Shown: piece after piece, positions 53,921 through 62,629 of the stretch
How positions within the stretch are numbered: position 1 is the stretch's first letter
Layout of the letters: the number at the start of each line of letters is the position of its first letter
Assembly: GCF_000507845.1 (NCBI RefSeq)
Contig: NZ_KI669455.1
Location: 67,441 to 131,440, forward strand
DNA: 64,000 bases
Origin: Helicobacter macacae MIT 99-5501
GTDB lineage: Bacteria > Campylobacterota > Campylobacteria > Campylobacterales > Helicobacteraceae
Direction of reading: 5' to 3'
Program-made: the position numbers and the translations under genes
Notes under the pieces: model-generated
The model's database searches: none
What the model saw: the letters and a program-made list of their open reading frames with translations, nothing else
Told to the model about the DNA's origin: nothing

Positions 53921-54391
53921 CTAGTTTTTTTGTAGTTCTTTGGAGAAAAATACCAAAAGTCCTATTAGTATTATGCCTAGTCCCAAAATCTTTTGCCACG
54001 AGATAGGCTTTATCCCTAGTCCAAAAGCCCCCATAGAGTCTAGCACTGCGCTTGTGAGAAGCTGTCCAGCTAGTGCTAGCAAAAACATATTTAGTAGCCC
54101 TATTTTGGGTGCGAGCAGTATCGTCCCAAACACAAAAAACGCGCCTAGCACGCCACCCAAAAACTTCCACCACGATTGAGAAAAAAGCGATTTAATCGTA
54201 TCTAGTCCCAAAGCACCACTAAAATACGCCATAAAGCCTAAACAAATCGTGCCTATACCAAATGATATGAGCGCAGCTACAAGCGAAGCAAGCTGAAGTG
54301 ATGAGCCTTGCAAAGAGCGAGCCAAAGAGGCATTTATAGGGGCTTGGGTAGCGATAGCTATCCCCATACACAAAGCGATGAGATAATACAT
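53921..54391 (-). CDS. DMT-superfamily transporter, YdcZ (DUF606) type
   Basis: 156 aa with five hydrophobic segments. The family start ALCMGIAIATQAPINASLAR and GGVLGAFFVFGTILLAPKIG are recognisable. Half-size transporter that probably works as a dimer; substrate unknown. On the same strand as the two EamA genes. Confidence 0.8.
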   Translation of the reverse strand: MYYLIALCMGIAIATQAPINASLARSLQGSSLQLASLVAALISFGIGTICLGFMAYFSGALGLDTIKSLFSQSWWKFLGGVLGAFFVFGTILLAPKIGLLNMFLLALAGQLLTSAVLDSMGAFGLGIKPISWQKILGLGIILIGLLVFFSKELQKN

Positions 54392-54470
54392 TTTTACTCT
54401 CCTTAAAATCTAAAATCCACCAAAAAAAGTGCAAAATCATAAAATCTTACAAAAACAAAACCACCAAAAT

Positions 54471-55382
54471 CTAATCTTTTCTATACACCAAGATAAGCCC
54501 ACCTAGTATGATTCCAACGATACCGATAAACACCATAGCACTAGGAAAGCTATCCCCTAGAAACAACCCCAATATAAACGAAAACACCACATCAAGATAG
54601 CTTACCCCAGCTACAATGCCAGCTTTTTTTGCCACACCGTAGCTTTTGGTAGTGTGGATTTGATAAATCGTGCCGATAGCTCCCATAATGATGATAAAAA
54701 TCCACGATTTTAGGCTAGGCATCACAAATGGTGCAAGCATAAAATCTAGCTCCTTTGGTGCGTAAAATTCTGCAACAATCATCGAAATAAGTGGTAGCAA
54801 AGCCCCCATAAAAATAAATGAAAACGCCACTTGCTCGGTAGCATAAAATCCCCTTAGCTTGCGCACGCTCACAAGTGCTAGTGCTGCAAAAAATCCGCTT
54901 ATAATGCCTATAATGGAGTTTTTAAAATCAAAGCCTGTGTGCATATCAGGGTGCGCCCAAGGCTGCGAGACAAGTAGCACACCACCAAAAGCGATAAAAA
55001 TCCCTATCCAGCCCTTTAGCCCCACTCTCTCACCAAATACAAAAAGCGCAATCAGTGTGATAAAAATCGGCGAAGTTTTTTGGAAAGCAAACGCCCCGCT
55101 AAGCGAAATACTAGAGACATTATAAAAAAACAAATACAGCGAAATAGCCCCCGTAAGCCCACGAAAAAATAATAGCCAAAAATGCCCACCCTCTTTGTGG
55201 ATTTTGACTTTGCTAAGCAAGTAGAGCATAAACGCCACACCGATGATATTGCGAAAAAACATAATCTCAATGCTTGGTAGCTCATCACTCAAAATCTTGG
55301 CACACGCCCCCACAAGCGCGAAATCTAAGCAAGCAAGCACCATAAAATACACACCCAAATTATGTTTGATGACTTTTAGCAT
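54471..55382 (-). CDS. EamA-family (DMT) transporter, copy 1
   Basis: 303 aa with ten hydrophobic segments in two EamA halves. YFMVLACLDFALVGACAKIL at the start, FGERVGLKGWIGIFIAFGGV and GVAKKAGIVAGVSYLDVVFS are matched almost word for word in the gene upstream (55485-56414), showing a tandem duplication. Inner-membrane efflux of metabolites or amino acids is likely; substrate unknown. Confidence 0.85.
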   Translation of the reverse strand: MLKVIKHNLGVYFMVLACLDFALVGACAKILSDELPSIEIMFFRNIIGVAFMLYLLSKVKIHKEGGHFWLLFFRGLTGAISLYLFFYNVSSISLSGAFAFQKTSPIFITLIALFVFGERVGLKGWIGIFIAFGGVLLVSQPWAHPDMHTGFDFKNSIIGIISGFFAALALVSVRKLRGFYATEQVAFSFIFMGALLPLISMIVAEFYAPKELDFMLAPFVMPSLKSWIFIIIMGAIGTIYQIHTTKSYGVAKKAGIVAGVSYLDVVFSFILGLFLGDSFPSAMVFIGIVGIILGGLILVYRKD

Positions 55383-55484
55383 ATTTTCCTCTATAAGCTT
55401 TATCAGCGTTTATCTTGGTCTTTGCTATTTTTTAGATTTTGCCACCTTTTGTATTCGCACATTTTACTTTATATAGATAAATCA

Positions 55485-56414
55485 TTAGGTTTTGCTAAGC
55501 ACCAAGATGATTCCCCCACCAATGATACTAACAATACCTGCAAACACCATAGCACTAGGAAAACTATCCCCCAAAAATAGCCCCAAAATCAGTGAAAACA
55601 CCACATCAAGATAGCTTACCCCCGCGACAATGCCAGCCTTTTTTGCTACACCGTAGCTTTTGGTAAGGTGGATTTGATATACCGCACCCAAAATCCCCAT
55701 AACTACGATAAAAAGCACAGATTTTGCACTTGGCAGGACAAAGCCACAAATCACAAAATCTAGCTCCTTTGGTGCGTAAAATCCACCAACAATCATTGAA
55801 AGCAATGGCACAAGTGTGCCAACAACCATAAAAGATAGCGCGATTTTTTCGGTGGTGTAGTAGTGTCGCAGTTTGCGGGCACTTACCACAGATATGGCAG
55901 ACAAAAATCCACACAGCACGCCTAAAAGGCAGTTTTTTGCCTCAAAACCTGTGTGAAAATCCTCGCTAGCAAATGGTTGCGCAATAAGTAGCACTCCTAC
56001 AAACCCTACACCAACGGCTATCCACCCCCTAAATCCTATACTTTCTTTGAATACAAAAAATGCAATAAGTGTGGTAAAAATCGGTGCAGTTTTTTGGAAA
56101 GAGTATGCCCCACCAAGCGTGATATGCTCAATATTATAAAACAAAAGATAGAGGGAAAGCACACCTGCTACACCTCGAAATATCAAAATCCCAAAATGCC
56201 CACCCTCTTTTTGTTTAAGTGTGGATTTTTTGAAAAGATAGTAGAGATAAAAAGCAGCGATAAGATTTCTAAAAAACACCACCTCAATACTTGGCAACCC
56301 CTCAGTGCTCAAAATCTTGGCACACGCCCCCACAAGCGCGAAATCCAAGCAAGCAAGCACCATAAAATACACAGCCAAATTGTGCTTAATCGTTTTTTTG
56401 ATAGTTGATAGCAT
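55485..56414 (-). CDS. EamA-family (DMT) transporter, copy 2
   Basis: 309 aa, ten hydrophobic segments, close paralogue of copy 1, 102 bases upstream of it. The halves diverge most in the loop after the first segment (STLKQKEGGHFGIL) and are nearly identical in the last third. No clear promoter is seen; the two genes are probably read together. Confidence 0.85.
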   Translation of the reverse strand: MLSTIKKTIKHNLAVYFMVLACLDFALVGACAKILSTEGLPSIEVVFFRNLIAAFYLYYLFKKSTLKQKEGGHFGILIFRGVAGVLSLYLLFYNIEHITLGGAYSFQKTAPIFTTLIAFFVFKESIGFRGWIAVGVGFVGVLLIAQPFASEDFHTGFEAKNCLLGVLCGFLSAISVVSARKLRHYYTTEKIALSFMVVGTLVPLLSMIVGGFYAPKELDFVICGFVLPSAKSVLFIVVMGILGAVYQIHLTKSYGVAKKAGIVAGVSYLDVVFSLILGLFLGDSFPSAMVFAGIVSIIGGGIILVLSKT

Positions 56415-56629
56415 TTATTAAGCCTTTAGGCTTTTAGTTGGATTTACACAAATATACTTCAAACAATGCAAATCGTGCAAGATTTGTTTAAGAATCTATA
56501 ATGCTTTTTGGCACAAATCCACACAAAAAAGCAAAAATTTTAACCTAAGCAATTTTACAATCACTAAGTAACACTAGGCAAGATTTTACACCGCAATCTT
56601 TGGCAGGCTTTTTGCGATAAACTATCCTT

Positions 56630-58270
56630 TTAGACTTTGAAAAATCCAATGTTTTCTTTGAGTTTGGTAGAGATATTTTCCAAATCGCTTATTGCTCTAG
56701 AAGCTTTGTGCATAAGATCTGTTGTGTTTCTAGATATATTTACCATTTCATCCATTTCAGCACGGATATTTTTGACACTCTCATCTTGGTGTCTAGAGGA
56801 GGTGCTTACATCTTTTGCTTTTGCTAGGGAGTCGCTAGCTTGGTCTTTTATCTCATCTAGCACAGAGGCGGTTTGTGTGGCTAGTTCTATGCTTTTTTGA
56901 GCTTGTGGCACAGCTTGATTCATCGCTTGAGCGACGGTTTGGATTTCTTGGCTTATATGCTGAATCATCGCAGAAATCTGCGAAGTAGCACCTGAAGTGC
57001 GCTCCGCTAGCTTTCTCACCTCATCAGCAACAACGGCAAATCCTCTGCCGTGTTCACCTGCGCGTGCGGCTTCGATAGCGGCATTTAGCGCAAGGAGATT
57101 TGTTTGGTCAGCGATTTCTGCGATGAGCGAGGCTGAAGAGCCTACCTCGCTAGATTGCTTCTCTAGCTCTAGGATTTGATTGGCAGATGAGATTACCATT
57201 TGCGTAACGGCTTCTACGGTTTCTTGGGTATCTGTCATCGCTTCTTGCCCTTTGCGAGAAAGTTCTAGGGTTTTTTCAGAGTTTTCTTCGGTTTGCTTAG
57301 CGATTTGAGCGATTTGAGCTATGCCCTCAGAGATTTCTACCACTTGCTTTGCAGAGTGCTTTGCTGTCTCGCTTTGTGTGATGGATGCTTTTTGGGAGTC
57401 CGCGCTAGCACTTGCCACAAGCTGGGTGTTTTTGAAAATATCATTTGCAGAGACTAAAATCTCGCTAACGATTTTTTTGAGTCGCTCTTGCATAGCTGCG
57501 ATTTCGCCTAGCATACCTATGTTGTTAGATATGCTTTCACTCAAATCCCCGCTAGCGATTAGCTTCACACTATGTGAAGCGATACTTGGCTCGCCACCTA
57601 GTAGTCGCACGAGGTAGCCGATGATAAACCACACAAGAAGCACACTTGCCACCACTGCTAGAATCGCACTTATGATAAACACCCCTCTAAACACTGCTAC
57701 GGCGTTTTGCACCACAGGAGTTACTGCTTGGTTTTTGCTCTCTTCTAAGTCGATAAACTCATTGATAGTAGCAAGCCACTCTACAAATATCGGGCGCACA
57801 GCATTTAGCGCATTTATCGCACCCATCTCATCGCCACTTTTTTTTGCCTCAAGCAGTTGTGCGATTATAGGGCGAGCGCGAGAATCAATAGCATCTATGC
57901 GTCCCAAAATCTCTGTTTCTACCTTGCCAAGCCCATTTTTTGTTTCAAAAGTATTTTTCATTCTTTCTCGTGCGTTTTCATACTTATCTTGGAGCTGTCT
58001 AATCTGCTGATTTAGCCTGCTAAGCGTAGTTCTATCGCTAAAGTCTGTAAGCACGACATCTCGCACATCAATAGACTCATCGTGCACACTTCCACGAAAG
58101 TCAATCGCTATGCGCTGTTTGACGGAATTTACTTCGTTTATCTCTGTGAGTTTGTCCCTAATAGAGCCGATTTGGATTATCGCATAGATACAAACAAGTA
58201 GCATAATCGCCACTATCGCAGCATACCCAAGCCCCAAAATCACAAACACGCTCATCGGTTTTTTTGTCAT
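56630..58270 (-). CDS. Methyl-accepting chemotaxis protein
   Basis: 546 aa. Membrane segments at about 8-32 and 190-212 bracket a periplasmic helical-bundle sensor domain (about 155 residues), then HAMP and the cytoplasmic signalling hairpin with the highly conserved tip [30 protein letters not shown]. Ligand unknown. ATG after AAGGATAAAAT. Monocistronic; polA lies downstream on the same strand. Confidence 0.93.
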   Translation of the reverse strand: MTKKPMSVFVILGLGYAAIVAIMLLVCIYAIIQIGSIRDKLTEINEVNSVKQRIAIDFRGSVHDESIDVRDVVLTDFSDRTTLSRLNQQIRQLQDKYENARERMKNTFETKNGLGKVETEILGRIDAIDSRARPIIAQLLEAKKSGDEMGAINALNAVRPIFVEWLATINEFIDLEESKNQAVTPVVQNAVAVFRGVFIISAILAVVASVLLVWFIIGYLVRLLGGEPSIASHSVKLIASGDLSESISNNIGMLGEIAAMQERLKKIVSEILVSANDIFKNTQLVASASADSQKASITQSETAKHSAKQVVEISEGIAQIAQIAKQTEENSEKTLELSRKGQEAMTDTQETVEAVTQMVISSANQILELEKQSSEVGSSASLIAEIADQTNLLALNAAIEAARAGEHGRGFAVVADEVRKLAERTSGATSQISAMIQHISQEIQTVAQAMNQAVPQAQKSIELATQTASVLDEIKDQASDSLAKAKDVSTSSRHQDESVKNIRAEMDEMVNISRNTTDLMHKASRAISDLENISTKLKENIGFFKV

Positions 58271-58417
58271 ATTTTATCCTTTGTGTTTTTTTATTTTTAT
58301 TACCAAACCCCTAACTTGTGCTATCTAAAATTATTCAAAAGCAGATTGTGGATTATAGCACAAAATCCATTAGTGTTTTGCAGTGTTTTGGCACTATCTA
58401 GGATTGTTTTAGCAGTA

Positions 58418-61321
58418 TTATTTTAGCTCTGCCCAAGTGCGTCCTAGCGCGTAGCTTGATTTTAGTGGGACATTTAGCGTATAGATATTATCCATTATCA
58501 CGCCTAGCTCTTTTGCTTTTTGCTCCGCTCCCTCTTTGTCTAGCTCGAAAATCAGCTCATCGTGCACTTGCAAAAGCATTTTTATATCGCTTTTGCTTTC
58601 TTTTATGTGAGCGTGAATTTTTAGCATTGCCATTTTGATTAAATCCGCTGCACTGCCTTGAAAAATCGAGTTTACTCCCTCACGCAGGAAGTTTGCCTGC
58701 ATAAATTCACTAGCGTGCGCAAAGCTAAAATATCGCCTATGTCCTAGCAAAGTCTCTGCATAGCCTTTCTCCAAAATCTCTTGTTTTTTTGAATTTAGAA
58801 AATCTTTGACCGTGGGGAATGATAAAAAATATCCCTCAATATAGCTTTTTGCTTCTTTTTGTGGGATTTTTAGCGTTTGAGATAGTTTGGTAGAGCCCAT
58901 TCCATAGATAAGCCCGAAGTTTATGCTCTTTGCAATATTGCGTTTTTGCACCGCTTCTTTTTCGCCAAAGATTGCCTTTGCGGTTTGTAAGTGAATGTCT
59001 AAATCATCTCTAAATGCTTTAATAAGTGCGATATCTTGACAAAAGTGAGCCAAAAGTCTAAGCTCGATTTGAGAGTAGTCAATCGATAGCAAAATCTTAT
59101 TTTCTCCACTAGCGCAAAATCCAGCACGGATAAGCCTGCCCTGCTCGCTTCGCACGGGGATATTTTGGAGGTTTGGGGATTTGGAGCTTAGGCGTCCTGT
59201 GGCAGTGCCTGTCTGCAAAAACGAAGTGTAGATTTTGCCTTGTTTTTGTAGCTTTAGCATAGGCTCGACATAAGTGCCCTTTAGCTTTGCTAGCTCTCTG
59301 TATTCTAGGATTTTGGGTATGCAAGGGTGGGCTTCTAGCAGATTTTGCAAGGTTTTTTCATCAGTGCTATACCCGCCTTTTATTTGCCTCTGTGCCTTTA
59401 GCTTTAGGGTATCAAATAGCATATTTGCAAGTTGCTTTGGGGAGTTTAGGTTAAACACACTTCCGCATAGAGAGAAAATCTCTTGCTCAATTTGTGCGAT
59501 TTCTTTAGAAAATCTCTCTAGCAAGTCTTTGAAATGATTTTCATCAATAGCTATGCCTTCTTCCTCCATTTCCAAAAGCACGGATACAAAGGGAAACTCT
59601 AGGTCTTTTGCTAGCTCAAAAATACTATCCAAACCACGCGATTCTAGTTCGTATTTTAGGCGAAAAAACAGCCTAAAAGAAGCACTCGCATCTTCAGCGG
59701 CGTATTTGGTGGCATTTGGGATTGGCACTTGTGAGAAATCATCTAGCTTGCCTAGCACCTCGCCAAAGCCTATCATAGAGTGGGCAAACCACTTTCTCAT
59801 TTGCTCATCAAGCCCGACCTTGCTTACGCTATCAAAAAGCCACGCAAGCACCATAGAATCATAGATTTTACCATTTGCGTAGTCATAGTAGATTCCAAGA
59901 TTTTGGGCGATTTTTAGGTCGTATTTGAGATTATGTCCGATGAGAGGATGAGCAAAAATCTTTCTTATCCCCTCTTTTGCTTCCTCTAGGCTTATTTGGG
60001 ATTCTACGCCTAAGTAGCTATGGGCTATGGGGACATAATAAGCATTTACCCCATCAGCACAAAAGCTAAACCCCACTATTTGCGCTACTTTGGTATCAAT
60101 AGCCGTAGTTTCGCAATCATAAGCGATAAGGCAGTCTTTTGGCATACTATCCAAAATCCCCTCTAGCTCGCTAAGAGATTCTATTTTCTTTGCATTGAAG
60201 CAAAAAGGAGCTTTGGCTAAAATTTCATCTGTTTTGTCTGCTAGAAGTGATTGGTTTATGTAGCCAAAGGTTGGGTGATTTTTCTCTATTGTTTCCTGCG
60301 AGGTAGAATCTAGCTCTGCAAAGGCATCTTCTATCTCAAGTCCCCCAAGCCCTTTTTTTGCTATGCGTTTTTTATCTTTTTGTGCTTCATATTCCTCTTT
60401 AGCTTTCTGCTCTTTTTTAGAATCTTGGGCGATGATTTGGCTAAAAGGCACATTTGGTTTTTCATTGCTTAGTCTTTGCACGATTTTGGCAAACTCATAT
60501 TTTTTCATCTCATCTAGGATTTTGATGAGTGGATTTTTTTGTGGCATTATGGATTTTGAGAATTCAAACTCGCTAAATAAATCCCGCTCTAGCGTTACAA
60601 GCCTTTTGCTTAAAAATGCAGATTCCCTATTTTGTTCTATGGCATTTGCTAGTCTTTCTCCTACCACCTCACGCAGAGATGTTGCATTTTCATAGATATT
60701 TTCTAGATTTTCAAACCTCTCTATGAGTTTGGCTGCACTTTTTGTGCCTATGCCTTTTACCCCGGGCACATTATCGCTACTATCGCCTACTAGACTTTGA
60801 TAGTCGATGAAATTTTTGGGATATACGCCAAATTTTTCAAAGCACTCCTCCTCGTGGATTTCTTTATTTTTCACAGGGTCTAGCAAGTGGATATTTTCGT
60901 TTATAAGCTGATATAAGTCTTTGTCGTGGCTTATGATTTCGACTTTTAAGCCCCTTTTTTGCGCTAGTGTGGCAAGTGAGGCGATGACATCATCTGCTTC
61001 ATAGCCCTCAAAGGATAGATTTACAAATCCCATTTGCTCTATCCACTTTATGGCTATGGGTAGCTGTAAAACCAAGTCATCAGGTGCTTTTGCGCGGTTT
61101 GCTTTGTAGTCTTTGTAGTATTGCTTGCGCTTGTTTTCTCCCCCGCCCTCTAGGGCAAACACGATGAAATCCCCCTCGTTGTTTTTGTGTAGCTTCATTA
61201 TGAGGTTGGCAAACCCCATAAGCAGCCCTGTGGGGAATCCATCTTTGTTGCGAAGTGGTGGGAGGGCATAAAAATTGCGAAAAAAGAATCCAAAAGTATC
61301 AATAATGATGAGTTTTTGCAC
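58418..61321 (-). CDS. polA: DNA polymerase I
   Basis: 967 aa. All three domains are present. The 5'-3' exonuclease is residues 1-290 (DTFGFFFRNFYALPP, VGDSSDNVPGVKGIGTKSA). The 3'-5' exonuclease is about 355-560 with intact acidic motifs (AYDCETTAID, LIGHNLKYDLKIA, YAAEDASASF). The polymerase has motif A DYSQIELRLLAHF, motif B KSINFGLIYGMG and motif C QVHDELIFE. A Lys/Glu-rich linker (about 285-330) joins the first two. GTG start with GGAG 8 bases upstream. Confidence 0.96.
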   Translation of the reverse strand: MQKLIIIDTFGFFFRNFYALPPLRNKDGFPTGLLMGFANLIMKLHKNNEGDFIVFALEGGGENKRKQYYKDYKANRAKAPDDLVLQLPIAIKWIEQMGFVNLSFEGYEADDVIASLATLAQKRGLKVEIISHDKDLYQLINENIHLLDPVKNKEIHEEECFEKFGVYPKNFIDYQSLVGDSSDNVPGVKGIGTKSAAKLIERFENLENIYENATSLREVVGERLANAIEQNRESAFLSKRLVTLERDLFSEFEFSKSIMPQKNPLIKILDEMKKYEFAKIVQRLSNEKPNVPFSQIIAQDSKKEQKAKEEYEAQKDKKRIAKKGLGGLEIEDAFAELDSTSQETIEKNHPTFGYINQSLLADKTDEILAKAPFCFNAKKIESLSELEGILDSMPKDCLIAYDCETTAIDTKVAQIVGFSFCADGVNAYYVPIAHSYLGVESQISLEEAKEGIRKIFAHPLIGHNLKYDLKIAQNLGIYYDYANGKIYDSMVLAWLFDSVSKVGLDEQMRKWFAHSMIGFGEVLGKLDDFSQVPIPNATKYAAEDASASFRLFFRLKYELESRGLDSIFELAKDLEFPFVSVLLEMEEEGIAIDENHFKDLLERFSKEIAQIEQEIFSLCGSVFNLNSPKQLANMLFDTLKLKAQRQIKGGYSTDEKTLQNLLEAHPCIPKILEYRELAKLKGTYVEPMLKLQKQGKIYTSFLQTGTATGRLSSKSPNLQNIPVRSEQGRLIRAGFCASGENKILLSIDYSQIELRLLAHFCQDIALIKAFRDDLDIHLQTAKAIFGEKEAVQKRNIAKSINFGLIYGMGSTKLSQTLKIPQKEAKSYIEGYFLSFPTVKDFLNSKKQEILEKGYAETLLGHRRYFSFAHASEFMQANFLREGVNSIFQGSAADLIKMAMLKIHAHIKESKSDIKMLLQVHDELIFELDKEGAEQKAKELGVIMDNIYTLNVPLKSSYALGRTWAELK

Positions 61322-61425
61322 CTTTTTGCTCCGTGTTTTGTGTGGTTGAGTTTGAGTTGATTTTGCTTAGATTTTGCTCTATTTATGTTCTTGCAAGCAC
61401 TTTGCGTGGCTTAAATTTTCATATC

Positions 61426-61722
61426 TTAAAAAGGATTTATTTTGCCAAGCATTCCTAGTGCCAAAGATTTGCGATTCTCCTCGACATTTTTATAAGCGTC
61501 ATTTAGCGCAGAGATAAGCAAAATCTGCAAGGATTCTTTATCCTCTAGCAAGCTATCATCTATGAGTATATCCACTACTTCGCCCACACCATTGATGCTC
61601 ACACTAAGTAGTCCGCCACCACTTTTGGCAGTGAGAATCGTATCCTTGCTTTTTTGCTCCATTTCTTGGATTTGCTCTTGCATTCCACCTAGCATTTGGC
61701 TTAGATTTTTTATATCAAACAT
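61426..61722 (-). CDS. YbaB/EbfC-type nucleoid-associated protein
   Basis: 98 aa. [22 protein letters not shown] is the coiled start of the family, followed by the [21 protein letters not shown] strand region. Binds DNA non-specifically. AGGAG before the ATG. The neighbourhood with panD recalls H. pylori. Confidence 0.9.
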   Translation of the reverse strand: MFDIKNLSQMLGGMQEQIQEMEQKSKDTILTAKSGGGLLSVSINGVGEVVDILIDDSLLEDKESLQILLISALNDAYKNVEENRKSLALGMLGKINPF

Positions 61723-61780
61723 TTTTACTCCTTAATCGCCACGCAAGATTTAGGTATTTTTGGATTTTAAATGGCTTGAT

Positions 61781-61870
61781 TTAGGCTCTAGAGAGAGTGA
61801 AGCACACCACGCCTAGCGCGACAATAAAAGCTAATGTGCAAAAAATTAAAGCAATCATTCCAGCAGTCAT
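61781..61870 (-). CDS. 29-residue membrane peptide
   Basis: One hydrophobic segment only (MIALIFCTLAFIVALGVVCF) with a basic end. Its ATG overlaps the stop of the preceding membrane gene (ATGA, 4 bases), which supports translational coupling. Function unknown; could be a tiny subunit of a membrane complex. Confidence 0.5.
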   Translation of the reverse strand: MTAGMIALIFCTLAFIVALGVVCFTLSRA

Positions 61871-62097
61871 TTCATTTTCTCTATCTTTCTTACATTTTTG
61901 ACATACAAAAAAGAAGCGCATACTATCCCAGACAATAACGAAACAGCAACAAGCATAACTATGCACAGCTCAAGCAAAGCTAACTCTCTAAAATTCACAA
62001 AAAGATATGCCAAAACAGAAAACAACGCAGATAATAGCAACACTATCAGCGCAATAGCCAAGTTTATGTTTGATTTTATGGCATCTTTTTTGCTCAA
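61867..62097 (-). CDS. Small two-segment membrane protein
   Basis: 76 aa if started at TTG 62097 behind AAGAGG; a TTG at 62121 is also open. Hydrophobic segments at about 13-33 and 42-62, with basic ends (SKKDAIKSN and KNVRKIEKMK). Not recognised. It is followed with overlap by the 29-residue peptide, and ybaB lies 59 bases behind that. Confidence 0.55.
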   Translation of the reverse strand: MSKKDAIKSNINLAIALIVLLLSALFSVLAYLFVNFRELALLELCIVMLVAVSLLSGIVCASFLYVKNVRKIEKMK

Positions 62098-62199
62098 CAA
62101 GCACCTCTTAAGTGTATGCAATAGCGCGTATTGTATCTAAATAATATTAAAATATCATTATTTTGCATATCTCAATCTCTCGCAAGATTTCATCTACTT

Positions 62200-62583
62200 T
62201 TATGCCTTTGGATAAGAATCAATATTTGATTCTACCTTTGTGATATGGTTGTGGCTATCTACAAAGACGACTTTTGGCTTGTGGGATTTTGCCCTCTCAT
62301 AGTCCATACTCACATAAGCGATGATGATGATTATATCGCCCACACTTGCTTTGCGTGCGGCTGCGCCATTTAGACACACTACGCCACTACCTGCTTCTCC
62401 CAATATCACATAGGTGCTTAGCCTTTCGCCATTATTTACATTTACCACATCGACTTTCATACCCTCTAGCAGCCCAGCCTCTTCGCACAAGCTAGAATCT
62501 ATCGTTATAGAGCCGACATAGTTGATATTTGCTTCGCTCACAGTTGCGCGGTGGATTTTAGAAAAAAGCATTTCACATTGCAT
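62200..62583 (-). CDS. panD: Aspartate 1-decarboxylase
   Basis: 127 aa proenzyme that makes beta-alanine for pantothenate and Co[23 protein letters not shown] contains the self-cleavage site Gly-Ser that gives the pyruvoyl group, and [13 protein letters not shown] is the second signature. AAAGGAT before the ATG. A short extension of about 10 residues at the C-terminus. Confidence 0.95.
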   Translation of the reverse strand: MQCEMLFSKIHRATVSEANINYVGSITIDSSLCEEAGLLEGMKVDVVNVNNGERLSTYVILGEAGSGVVCLNGAAARKASVGDIIIIIAYVSMDYERAKSHKPKVVFVDSHNHITKVESNIDSYPKA

Positions 62584-62629
62584 ATTTATCCTTTTTGCGT
62601 TATTTGCATTATCTAAGTGCCGCTAGATA

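Noticed and set aside
53676..54006. Two overlapping plus-strand frames with hydrophobic text
   Set aside because: AT-rich intergenic DNA running into the antisense of the YdcZ-type gene, no ribosome site.
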